Shown piece by piece: positions 31,901 through 34,819 of a stretch of DNA of 34,819 bases. A program made the position numbers and the translations under genes. A model generated the notes under the pieces. That model made no database searches. It saw nothing but the letters and a program-made list of their open reading frames with translations, and was not told the origin of the DNA. Position 1 is the stretch's first letter. Each line of letters starts with the position of its first letter. Source of the DNA: an uncultured Clostridia bacterium (GTDB taxonomy: Bacteria > Bacillota > Clostridia > Christensenellales > Borkfalkiaceae); the NCBI GenBank assembly GCA_947174975.1, contig CAMWLA010000002.1, forward strand, positions 1 through 34,819. The letters are read 5' to 3'.

Positions 31901-32019
31901 AGCAAGAAGTTAAAGTTGACGGCGACGTTCACGTTCAAGAAGTTTGCGACAGACTTAAAGAGCTTGCATTCGGTGCAGAACCTCAAATAAAGTCTTTTAG
32001 AAAAAGAGGTACGGTATGA
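16972..32019 (+). CDS. Giant secreted multi-module MBG/Ig-like repeat protein 2 (5015 aa)
   Basis: Tandem paralogue of giant protein 1 with the same architecture. A 40-aa signal peptide (MKITGTKKLL...AYA) is followed by a short helical region (about 60-130), an aromatic-rich N-terminal domain (about 133-385, WYVSPD, PDAPSG), 16 MBG-like modules, a middle part marked by DPAPF near residue 2609 (2563 in giant 1), and the six-type super-repeat ending a-b. A module near residue 1105 carries CEGHDIHGH, matching CSGHD in giant 1. Module 33 holds an insertion of about 300 residues. A Gly/Pro/Ser/Glu linker and a VCDRLKEL motif end the chain. No transmembrane helix or LPxTG was noticed. Its TGA overlaps the next ATG (ATGA), so it is translationally coupled to the membrane-anchored protein. 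Probably an exported cell-surface fibre; ligand unknown. Confidence 0.93.
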   Translation: MKITGTKKLLLSFFALACALGTGLGFGLSRSGATDITAYAASDKHVLPMAVGERASDAVSAADIEARDALAEATGIPADFISFYARSNNGTEKELYDSYVEDELTTFDGMKSFAEMYSEGELVPEEDISDEDWYVSPDQTAGYAPYWSCYLIGLGDSWSNYYSSKPGGITTEQQYYRNANFTMGYYVKWDQRKSATHHAMGKHNYMLYNIVWLEEGESYTFGFNSATGMNSVYCETTSSVNFLSTSTLLSNGSYSGYVRDYLFNSTKANEATVPNPKVNIDPDTSRNTYNDYLDEFGSTIAPASSDYTSSLGTGTGAKRMTIKPDAPSGAYMIVLQSSNNTQAGTQFIWWNRGGGSWRCNYNGYVADGTGNTVYSIYCTYATLVCRKGITKPKLEYNDGVSADLSSKTVNFNNEDHEMIIQGDWGSGLMDYQISEYVGGTWVPAAKNTSSTNVTQVSRGTRGSITKAGNLKFKAKNAGQYKIEITPFRNWKVESNEKDESDRTPVTFYFTIKPRELTIPTIMDDNVGTIDSATNTKSVFRTGKSLYISIYPAPTTWTTYDNPDGLSQFDWSTNGVLTLSHSEQHVYTVTINLKYNTPTQTNLSWSDGTTSPKTFKFDIGPMKVVVPDIIKDGGGGVTTFTKTVEYNGAYQILSFMPVDEDQLVINAINVTTGMGLSKTNTPLVPDTFCIKDNTLTLTALDAGRYEMTVSVSDEYVFDDPALSVELTYVLIINPKPIDAPILNEPTAVNNVKTVTYGGEKMADGTTDWIATLEFINADQSRIDWVSDTLNDAGWLDSTLKLAGRSAKIYDVTFTPKKNYRWKDGVTVPTYTLVIEKLKIGDPQLVKDGEAGATYDGPSASTPTSKTVRFNGDPHPFKIYFPTLASVKDIIYTKASSIEMQYNGTFDREWDGDYVTFKTSTAGEYTFEIFPTQNYCWSDGTTGSKIFNFIIQPIDIKSLEFWATNQWATGIQQYFYTSNGFNAIINYDGTPKTMRIGNDKPTTEAHKYQLTGDYAMYFGILDENGGFVDRTDEGLTGLAAKLPDGVTCTQENGYLTLTMTTAGVYRVAVMLQNTNFWWTETMSTQVVYTLTINPEGITAPEIDTAKCEGHDIHGHFSDTSMHGTYYNVDFALALKLDAKFTDEEYQDLIEVITPDNQTFVYIANRSDSLILQERDEALAEKNGTYTDWYNGVLYFYAKDQGEYNWTVKIISPNHAWAGKTEKEITFTITIDRSPVSGLEMHYVGDEEENKNILVQGATNVWGDAINALTVKYELAVYSEANKVIFFKRTSTDHLVDTGFSAQFSYVVNKFVMDSDYDVEDLTDVTELVFDDGELRLGVLDAGTYEIVITPTDNYCWNDNSKSISSIKFTLVINKLTIDTPLVILDDGSTTLTGVKEAEYDHKYLTMQLDLLTWPKGYAIKSFEYVSTDKADREAEGDLKPVKISGTGDLHGTDDVNLGVDVDTGLMSVQAQSAGEYLLTVVVSNVNNYQLAAGDKLLYRFNISRLSVSLPDAFLYKTHLTETEAKAIDKTDADVRVMAGSADASKFNSENSNTAEFDSYYHAVYLYGDSIKLGDFNITVETKTGNGDVKQEIIQPVDTVDGTSDATNYFRLAAFGVDTYTIVLKFNTRDFYWDKDISSSGQTRSYKFVITSKLISVPTVKGESNITLIDNRYTVEFPYVKDVATPNDSHRMITLTHVEFGVAIAGTTPTEYAIINSKVSTSSTANGVLLTNFPNQINGSYDPVYGEITMATSLDGIVGGEAKVTYTYVIELNIDPNNMRWDTGAEGDTLTKYYEIKIVKQKIARPYIIDTKNTTGNDKYVVYDGSDWVEELQIALMDPALISHTLSVTTMTDMLDTTDPDYANLLKVTAPAPAATYTVVAKIIDPDNAEWLDGSTDDITFNLIVNPIEVAKPYILIPTGSTEAQEGVVGWTKTVTYEDVGGVVEHFMNVNGFWQQDGSKFTDLPSGTQIPDVMTYTIENLAFKTEGYTKPAYVAGNDYVFNDGTLNFGAENAGKYVVRFKLSGNAVWLDGSKDDLDVTLIINKKTHTDLAIYLDRADANEWCDEVVGNTKTFTYKLDASGNPVDAFMKIVNFDDTLMTYDSLISGTMSATPGDGYLEESGTGLGLSADKTNYTVKAFNAGEYVIQFSLKDNANHRWEFADVATCTFKLQIKKLKLLQPVINSDYSLTNESIEGNTLTVDYDKNLHTILVESLFDNLNNGAYSVLGSKYFTVADNTAAKNLAGDPAYNAATHLTVFKSYDDTKTAGLKIKDLFEDTVTFDSTILNPAYSYNGVSANTDAELINLFRLTAYTPGDYYMTFTLTDSANMEWSGVTGNDIEFKIVINKVVHDAPVFAGSTLITQSKEYTGDKVEFTFNNVSNGKMTAVGAVITTASEEYEITGYTGPDATITANFATMNFEVSWFNGVLVLGFTEIGTYNVRISITDTDFIAWDGTTDTYKDFECIVAKRTVKSEVTFSAPGDSELDAKLREHKDVWPITVTGGVGAQIVLSGLRTTPTAASWNQRLGFKVYYEKITDVGVEIGSKTYEDTDTPVIWTPPVKQSDGTYSLTLWYAEIGNGKGNIKKGKYNLVIEQVDTDGNHKLDKVIVPFEVEGDPAPFKAEMLEWVYTRNIDPPSTAPASVNDQGAKPENRFILNYEEGVTYTFLPKLKSAYGGYDGSNPLFVTQLETYYVTWDKSYDGVQSPLNAGDNYVKIVIKLDVANSDTEDYKFDDYEFILYYNIKKAKYNLSNLEWYYDDTIATAPYTYTYDNADKSVSIVAKTGTTMPTGLVPSAYKTGGIYQTAATPNVDFPVATVNTNLMRYAGQYTTEVEFTVTSPNYERPIKGDPDTYDGSFEWTRDWTITPQHIVVDWVQGQTTSSDGTVTTRSKPSVAGTHAGKFSFIYEVEDSSQPTGWRAVSAITRSPGQTIMYRATASLKPGSGATDYARNYTFEFLGGDDPTIGNPLEFEVGGDDTIIYNHITVDGKIELDYEYTGSAFEADTEIDFDTSNGQITVAGNINILYYRRDLTTGDPVGSPIAAPYDIGNYIVILKLRYSGTTEDFALSEDRYEYNIIKAKLKAEDFEWRVKHNDGTNDIEAVYRDDLGGKWVNVDTKEEVTVEYDGKPYEVYLYSEFAASIIRFTYTDASQIYADTYTTTATDIMDTAHYEFDPSDPPSLTFTWEIKKHFLDLKNVKWNYEEAYVFTVVNGTPKAFFVEIDNLPDYLSSDKVKYTVYRGAEFVDGDITDYGTYTTTVEILEDKIDTDNYELGTWPAAVEKTITWEIKRRELVVPKDDRSWSEFDGVQHNLLKPFGFAVDWNEYFDVEVTYTDFEGNVTPNYDGTARFGGKYYAYDAGTYKFDLKIKQKFNGGTAADPRNNIVWVVTDDEGTRKTPDDQPVSYKVEKKQLIVTGWVENFELSRVVLFGNIDSAKFVDYDFYKGNSGSAGAEATLNDVLQSAGGDVFSMVPKIRGAYTGNIELSYETKDKFISFTTPEITEDNADKVVGKPYIYGYSINGSITYFTNDQIAAGDISVTYTGEDITFRIQNWDTYYSQYVTVYGGSLDDLTQREAGEYTLTLILRTDLEKPLYWGKTDDNKIDRSAVELKFKISYKMLTIPELPAEITYNGSVINILEKATNSTYSKLLAEYGNYVEISGNTAINVGEQTLYLNIKEEYGNAVRWNNNTDQGIVGAYTFAWKIIPVLIQKPEKDLDVRIEYDGYAHSVFEVLKGYDEKNPTPAIATLMANINEVNGRSINAGEFEAELSLPNNNYSWCDADGKALADRSPVIIPWKIGKKVIDFGDAYWGYMDGEEEVAYDENSPFTFTIVNGRVKNFTVEILGMPEILKTYTSYSTNGLPGNSAGAVSTYTTTVVFDLDRIDRKNFEVGVLPDDISQLVWKIVPREIDLPEYDESWTTFDGKVHDLTALLGLPEDWAEYLDISVEYKATEADSYDAYMGEDDYVVGYSNYNGFYFGFYKITVTLKTGSSILGNVKWVGGVAPEDIVIEVSELIINVTDWFEDDENSYVMLEDGATLPDEIAERLEYILYEDGDTNKTLLKPDDIVGGKKYYIEYVFKTGRDEKGVAYNYGIKLVFAKGVPNPLEFDTGNYGDQPIIWLPAPVLKTAVLEYNGEAQTFVINGMDSVYKLTYAKKNQLNAMYSLGLGDNVNSYIYLTNEKALTATSAGTYTAVIKLLGKVRLSWYDSTVYSVDSNGNLIYKSSGFTVPNAENLFNNKSFTVSYTITPKRVPLLTDEDLEKLMGIIVGYDGTEKDVTVEAKEVFDELEAKYGKIFDYAGKTGTAAAEYELTITLADLSSSYWYSEEPTKEVVSKVRLDGYEFKYVQDGSSWKLVLVKVDKYGTPELDSAGKYVEFNYGEYDVDVEYLPDFEYEFVKIKENDGDPEALWLTNPDGTINVANSYFLDEDGDQVTIDGKFVTYTYEMDKADNTVVVWYKKDDTLGFIPTTNPDEAEYVKRIVLDINADVKYGYKKYKTEDATEYTYLFNKLTIVDGVPVAIVDSEGKFIDTYLFFNGTDYELRKYDLDTDGKFISDGGTHYTFTPVEATCEMVNSDFYTISGGKFVVSVTGEYMLRYVLDGTNRKQQIVYAKDDNGNLIVDTEFTVVSEDVYVRITDKEYKVKWEISSAVLPMPEFDEEKMQQYTGGTLYAKDVLKGFLPDLMEIVEGGEGVDAGEYTAKIIITSPNSKWNPNDTTEDYVLVKWRIDTAKIDLSEVKWVFTDGTNTYDDCSEFVYTRVDGKPVVYWVELANLPEALKSKVTFTTNNKPGAYAGTDVGKYTTLVEYGTENDPNFEAFDIPEELKVIEWSIKRRFLDVPEIGSVWLVFDSEKHDLREVLGLPEDWNEYYTIKILYADNFVDYKDYKGYEGDPYTAFGSGAYKFTFTIKTGINPTVTNPNVVWKTTGTNPPVSGGPAESGPSESGPEASAPEGESLEAPTAASFVSVYSEEIEESTAIVEETEEVKLVKAEIKETAKQEVKVDGDVHVQEVCDRLKELAFGAEPQIKSFRKRGTV
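18124..24380 (+). repeat. N-terminal array of 16 MBG-like modules in giant protein 2
   Basis: Sixteen modules with TKTVxY starts, AG-x-Y strands, WxDG strands and linkers such as FDIGPMKVVVP and YVLIINPKPIDAP. They match the 16 modules of giant protein 1 in order. The last one is followed by the same kind of non-standard domain in both, ending in DPAPF. Confidence 0.75.
26551..31690 (+). repeat. Six-module super-repeat in giant protein 2 (abcdef abcdef ab)
   Basis: Type-a modules start near 26551, 28405 and 31171 (patterns FTVVNGTPKAF, FTIVNGRVKNF, YTRVDGKPVVY). Each is followed by a type-b module with FDG-x-x-H-[ND]-L or a variant of it. Types c to f follow in the same order as in giant protein 1. 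The array stops after a-b, just before the C-terminal linker. Confidence 0.7.
29917..30840 (+). other. Expanded DG-rich insertion in module 33 of giant protein 2
   Basis: About 308 residues lie between VVSKV and YKVKWEIS inside a type-e module. They are rich in Asp, Gly, Tyr and Lys with repeated D-x-D-G and D-G-K-F turns (LDEDGDQVTIDGKFVTY, DLDTDGKFI), suggesting stacked beta-hairpins. Giant protein 1 has a shorter version at the same place. It is not a recognised family; it loosely resembles short wall-binding beta-hairpin repeats but lacks their GWxxxxGxWYY signature. Confidence 0.5.
31699..31716 (+). other. GC-rich hairpin with a G7 run in the linker of giant gene 2
   Basis: CCCCCCG-TTT-CGGGGGG forms a perfect 7-bp stem inside the coding sequence and ends in seven consecutive G (31710-31716). 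It lies in the Gly/Pro/Ser linker between the last module and the VCDR tail. The next 40 or so bases are also much more GC-rich than the neighbours. Confidence 0.85.
31933..32016 (+). other. Conserved C-terminal VCDR motif of giant protein 2
   Basis: VQEVCDRLKELAFGAEPQIKSFRKR aligns with the end of giant protein 1 with the same spacing between VCDR, the Q-[IL]-K pair and FRK. The last few bases also hold the ribosome binding site of the next gene. Confidence 0.7.
32005..32019 (+). promoter_or_regulatory. Ribosome binding site and ATGA stop/start overlap
   Basis: AGAGG (32005-32009) lies six bases before the ATG at 32016, whose last two bases are the start of the TGA stop of giant gene 2. This is the usual arrangement for translational coupling, so the two proteins should be made together. 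Confidence 0.85.
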
Positions 32020-34733
32020 AAACATTAAGTACTAAAAAATTATTAATATTATGTTTCACGCTCATATTTGCGGTAGCAACGGGGTTGTTTGCAACCTTAC
32101 TTTGCCGCAATGCTTACGCTGTCGTAAATCCCGACTCCATCGTCGTATACGATGAAGAGGGCGGAGAACCCGCCGGCGACGATAACACCGGCGATAATAC
32201 GGGCGATAATACGGGCGACAACACCGGCGACACCGGCGACACCGGAACTAAAATTCCCGGTGATGACGCAATTGCTAAACCACAACCCGGTGATGATGAG
32301 CCTGTGCCCCCCGCAGTTATCGAGTTGGTTGTCGAAGTCGACAAACTTGTATTGCGCGTTACCGAGTGGGTACGTCCCGTAACCCCCGAATCACAAGCGA
32401 TTATCAATAGAAACCCTTACGGCGAATACAGTAACGACATGGTTGCTAAAATCGACGCGCTCATTAAAGACGGAACCTTTATCAGCTATTCCATTTGGGA
32501 TATGGACGGCAACCCCGTTACGGATATAACCGCTCTTCCCGCGGGAAGTTCGTATTTCATTCACCTCGACGTCAATGAAAAATACAAAAATTTCGTTGTA
32601 ATCGAGTATGCGGACGGCATCGAAAGAAGTCTTGCGGGTCAAATTGCTTTCCCCACAAGCGAACCGCTTGAACCTTTCCCTCAATTAAATCCGCTCACGA
32701 AAGAGTATGACTATGCGGGTAAGCCCATAGACGTTAGGGCTGATTTCCTTAACGGTTTGATAGCGGGCAATGAAGATTACCTTGTAATCGTAGAAAGCGA
32801 AAGCGACAATTTCGTTCAGAACGGTGCGGGCGAATTCCATTACAGAATAGCTTTTAAAACCGACGCTAAGGTATATTGGGAAGGTACGTCAAGAGACAGA
32901 ACTCCCGCAGACGTCATCGTTACGATTAAGCCTTTGGTTTTATCTACAAAGGATATCGACTTCGGTGAAATACCCTATACCGGCTTAAAAATCGATATAT
33001 CCGATAAAATTGCCAACTACGAAGCATTCAAGGGCTACGTAATAGGTCAGAAGGTAAGCATCGGAGCAGCCAATTCCGGCACAGTCGGTGAAGACGTCGG
33101 CGAATACGAGGTTAAGTTGGTAATTAAATCCGAGGTTGCCAACAGCATTAAGTGGGAAGACGACGTAGAGTACGTAATCGTAAAGTGGTACATTTCGAAG
33201 ACGGTAATTGCCGGCGAATGGGACACTTTCGGTGAGTTCGGTATAATGACTATCGTCAGTGACGTGTACAAGGGCGGTGACGCTAAGGCAATTAAGTACA
33301 CGTATTACGACATTACCGACGGTGCTGCACCCGGCCCGGATACAAAAGTAACCAAGCTTGACCAAATCGGTCATACGTATAGAGTTGAAGTTGAATTAAT
33401 CAACGAAAACTTGGAATTCACTCCCGAGACTGTGCTTTTCCACGAGTTCACTCTCGAACACGAGATTAAAACGCTTGAAAAACCCGTAATCGAGGTTGTC
33501 GAGCAAGAATTCACCGGCGAATCGATTACTTTCAAAGTTACTATCAACAATATCGATATTACCGATAGCGAACTTGCCGAGTATATCGAAATTGTTACAG
33601 AGGAAAGCGACAGCCTTACCCAGACAAACGCCGGCGAGTACACGGTAGTAATCCGTCTTAAAGAGGGCGTGTTCTGGACTACCGAAGACGGCGGTTACTT
33701 CACCAACGACGAGCGTTTGACCTTCACGATCAAGGCTACCGAGCTTGACGTAAAGTGGAACGAAGATACGGGTATCCCCACCTACGAAAGTAAGTACACG
33801 GGTAAAGATTATTCTTCCTACGTTATATGCACGTATTACGACGAGTTGAATAACGAAATATCCATGGCTGATATGGTAGTAGGCGGAACTTATAAAGCAG
33901 TTCTCACGCTTACGGATCTCGGCGCAGTAAACTTCACTTGGAAAGATATAAGAAAAACCACGTTTGAATTTACCCTTAAAGTAGCTTTCGAAACGGTAGA
34001 AGTTCCTTCTTTCGAATCATCCTTTGATTTCACCGGTAAGGCAATTGAAAATTATCCCGTCGGCTGGGATGATATAAAGGATAAAGTTACCATTATCGGC
34101 GGAGATAAAAACGGTTTCGTACAGACTAACGCCGGAACCTACACGGTTGTAGTTCAAGTTAACGAAGGCTTAATCTGGAAGGGCGAAGGCAGCGAAAACG
34201 TTTTGGTTGCCGGCGATACCGTAATCTTCAAGTTCACGATCAACAAAGCAGTGCTTACAATCGAAGAATGGCAAGCAAACGGAAAAGTTAAATTCACCAG
34301 TAGTTATACCGGTAATTACGACGACGTTGTAGATTATGTCTACTATAAGAAAGACGACGTCGAAAAAGCTCATCCGCTTACGTTCAATGACTTGGTTGAG
34401 GGTGAATCTTATATTGTAGTAGTAAAGCTTAAAGCGGGTCAGGAAGCAAACTTCAGCGCTCCCGATCTTCCCGCCGAACACGAGCTTGCAAGCTTCAAGC
34501 CCGACCCCGCTCCGAGCAGCGGCGGTATCCCTTGGTGGGTATGGCTGATTATCGGCGCAGCGCTTCTCATTCTTATCTTAATTATAATCATTATAATTAT
34601 TATCTTGAAGAGACGTAAGAAGGACGACGAATACGACGACTTCTACGGCGACGAGTATTACGGCGACGAAGAAGGCGACGGCTACGGCGAAGGCGACGGC
34701 GACGGCGGCTACGACGACTACGGTGATTATTAA
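32016..34733 (+). CDS. Membrane-anchored MBG/Ig-like repeat protein with acidic cytoplasmic tail (905 aa)
   Basis: A signal peptide of 35 aa (MKTLSTKKLL...AYA) matches those of both giants. It is followed by a disordered Gly-Asp-Asn-Thr/Pro linker (about 36-100) and about eight beta-rich modules (about 101-828). By pattern the modules are c-d-e-c-d-c-d-c of the giant super-repeat: c modules have VTEW/IEEW starts and a Y-x-YYD strand, d modules a YxG or FTG start and a NAGxYTVV strand. One transmembrane helix (about 838-864, PWWVWLIIG then a run of Ile) is followed by KRRKK and a 36-residue tail of Asp, Glu, Gly and Tyr. The topology is therefore outside modules and inside acidic tail. The gene is coupled to giant gene 2 and ends at a terminator. 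Likely a membrane partner or anchor of the giant proteins; the interaction is inferred from gene order and shared modules. Confidence 0.92.
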   Translation: MKTLSTKKLLILCFTLIFAVATGLFATLLCRNAYAVVNPDSIVVYDEEGGEPAGDDNTGDNTGDNTGDNTGDTGDTGTKIPGDDAIAKPQPGDDEPVPPAVIELVVEVDKLVLRVTEWVRPVTPESQAIINRNPYGEYSNDMVAKIDALIKDGTFISYSIWDMDGNPVTDITALPAGSSYFIHLDVNEKYKNFVVIEYADGIERSLAGQIAFPTSEPLEPFPQLNPLTKEYDYAGKPIDVRADFLNGLIAGNEDYLVIVESESDNFVQNGAGEFHYRIAFKTDAKVYWEGTSRDRTPADVIVTIKPLVLSTKDIDFGEIPYTGLKIDISDKIANYEAFKGYVIGQKVSIGAANSGTVGEDVGEYEVKLVIKSEVANSIKWEDDVEYVIVKWYISKTVIAGEWDTFGEFGIMTIVSDVYKGGDAKAIKYTYYDITDGAAPGPDTKVTKLDQIGHTYRVEVELINENLEFTPETVLFHEFTLEHEIKTLEKPVIEVVEQEFTGESITFKVTINNIDITDSELAEYIEIVTEESDSLTQTNAGEYTVVIRLKEGVFWTTEDGGYFTNDERLTFTIKATELDVKWNEDTGIPTYESKYTGKDYSSYVICTYYDELNNEISMADMVVGGTYKAVLTLTDLGAVNFTWKDIRKTTFEFTLKVAFETVEVPSFESSFDFTGKAIENYPVGWDDIKDKVTIIGGDKNGFVQTNAGTYTVVVQVNEGLIWKGEGSENVLVAGDTVIFKFTINKAVLTIEEWQANGKVKFTSSYTGNYDDVVDYVYYKKDDVEKAHPLTFNDLVEGESYIVVVKLKAGQEANFSAPDLPAEHELASFKPDPAPSSGGIPWWVWLIIGAALLILILIIIIIIIILKRRKKDDEYDDFYGDEYYGDEEGDGYGEGDGDGGYDDYGDY
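32181..32246 (+). repeat. 12/9-bp tandem repeat encoding GDNT/GDT
   Basis: Four 12-bp units (gataatacgggc-like, two of them exact) and two 9-bp units (gacaccgg-) code for a Gly-Asp-Asn-Thr linker directly after the signal peptide. Units are in frame, so copy number can change linker length without a frameshift. The 97-aa minus-strand ORF with SPVL repeats is its shadow. Confidence 0.9.
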
Positions 34734-34763
34734 TAAATAATAATCAAATAAAACTTATAATTA

Positions 34764-34798
34764 TAGGCTTCCCGCAAGGGAAGCCTAAATTATTTTTT
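34764..34798 (+). terminator. Rho-independent terminator after the membrane-protein gene
   Basis: TAGGCTTCCC pairs with GGGAAGCCTA over ten bases around a GCAA tetraloop, followed by aattatttttt. It lies 30 bases after the stop codon and ends the giant gene 2 operon. Confidence 0.92.
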
Positions 34799-34799
34799 A

Positions 34800-34805
34800 T
34801 TGACA
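34800..34805 (+). promoter_or_regulatory. Possible -35 box of the next gene, cut by the window end
   Basis: TTGACA is identical to the -35 boxes of both giant genes and follows the terminator directly. Only 14 bases remain, so no -10 box at proper spacing can be seen. The nearby TATAAT (34812-34817) is too close to pair with it. Confidence 0.3.
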
Positions 34806-34819
34806 TTGAAATATAATTA

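Noticed and set aside
32181-32246. GDNT repeats as a CRISPR-like or dockerin-like element
   Set aside because: Units are 9-12 bp, contiguous and in frame without spacers, and the protein lacks the paired calcium loops and helices of a dockerin. It is a linker.
1816-34733. Sortase (LPxTG) or S-layer (SLH) anchoring
   Set aside because: No such motif was seen at the C-termini; the giants end in FRKQY and FRKRGTV and gene 4 uses a transmembrane helix.

Overview
The window holds four protein-coding genes, all on the + strand, and no RNA genes, insertion sequences or CRISPR arrays that I can see. Layout: (1) the 3' part of a gene for an Ala/Glu/Lys-rich coiled-coil protein with a Pro/Gln-rich tail (1-1470); (2) a giant secreted protein of 4954 aa (1816-16680); (3) a second, colinear giant secreted protein of 5015 aa (16972-32019); (4) a 905-aa membrane-anchored protein (32016-34733) whose start overlaps the stop of gene 3 by ATGA. 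Terminator hairpins follow genes 1, 2 and 4. Near-identical promoter/leader sequences precede genes 2 and 3, so the transcription units are most likely [gene 2] and [gene 3 - gene 4].

Genes 2-4 form one surface system. All start with the same Sec-type signal peptide (a KxxxTKKLL start and an AYA cleavage site), and their ectodomains are arrays of beta-rich modules of the MBG/YDG/Ig-like type: a Y-[DN]-G first strand, an 'AG-x-Y' strand, a 'N-Y-x-W-x-D-G' strand and a linker of the type 'F-x-I-x4-I-x2-P'. By eye each giant has 36 modules that match one-to-one. The first 16 are of a common type of roughly 100-140 aa. From about module 23 the modules follow a six-type super-repeat (a-b-c-d-e-f, a-b-c-d-e-f, a-b). 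Gene 4 begins with types c-d-e, so it takes up the series where gene 3 stops. It then continues with c/d modules, one transmembrane helix, a KRRKK stop-transfer signal and an acidic Asp/Gly/Tyr cytoplasmic tail. The giants have no transmembrane helix apart from the signal peptide, and no LPxTG or SLH motif was noticed. Both end in a short conserved helical motif around VCDR-[IL]-K. A plausible but unproven model is two very long extracellular fibres held at the cell surface with the help of the gene 4 membrane protein.

Organism: TTGACA/TATAAT-like promoters, GGAG-type ribosome binding sites, ordinary TAA/TGA stops, a single membrane anchor with a cytoplasmic tail and MBG-type giant proteins suggest a Gram-positive (Firmicutes/Clostridia-like) bacterium, possibly an uncultured gut or environmental Clostridia lineage. 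This is inference; there is no taxonomic marker gene in the window. Nearly all minus-strand and other-frame ORFs in the track are shadows of the long repetitive genes.
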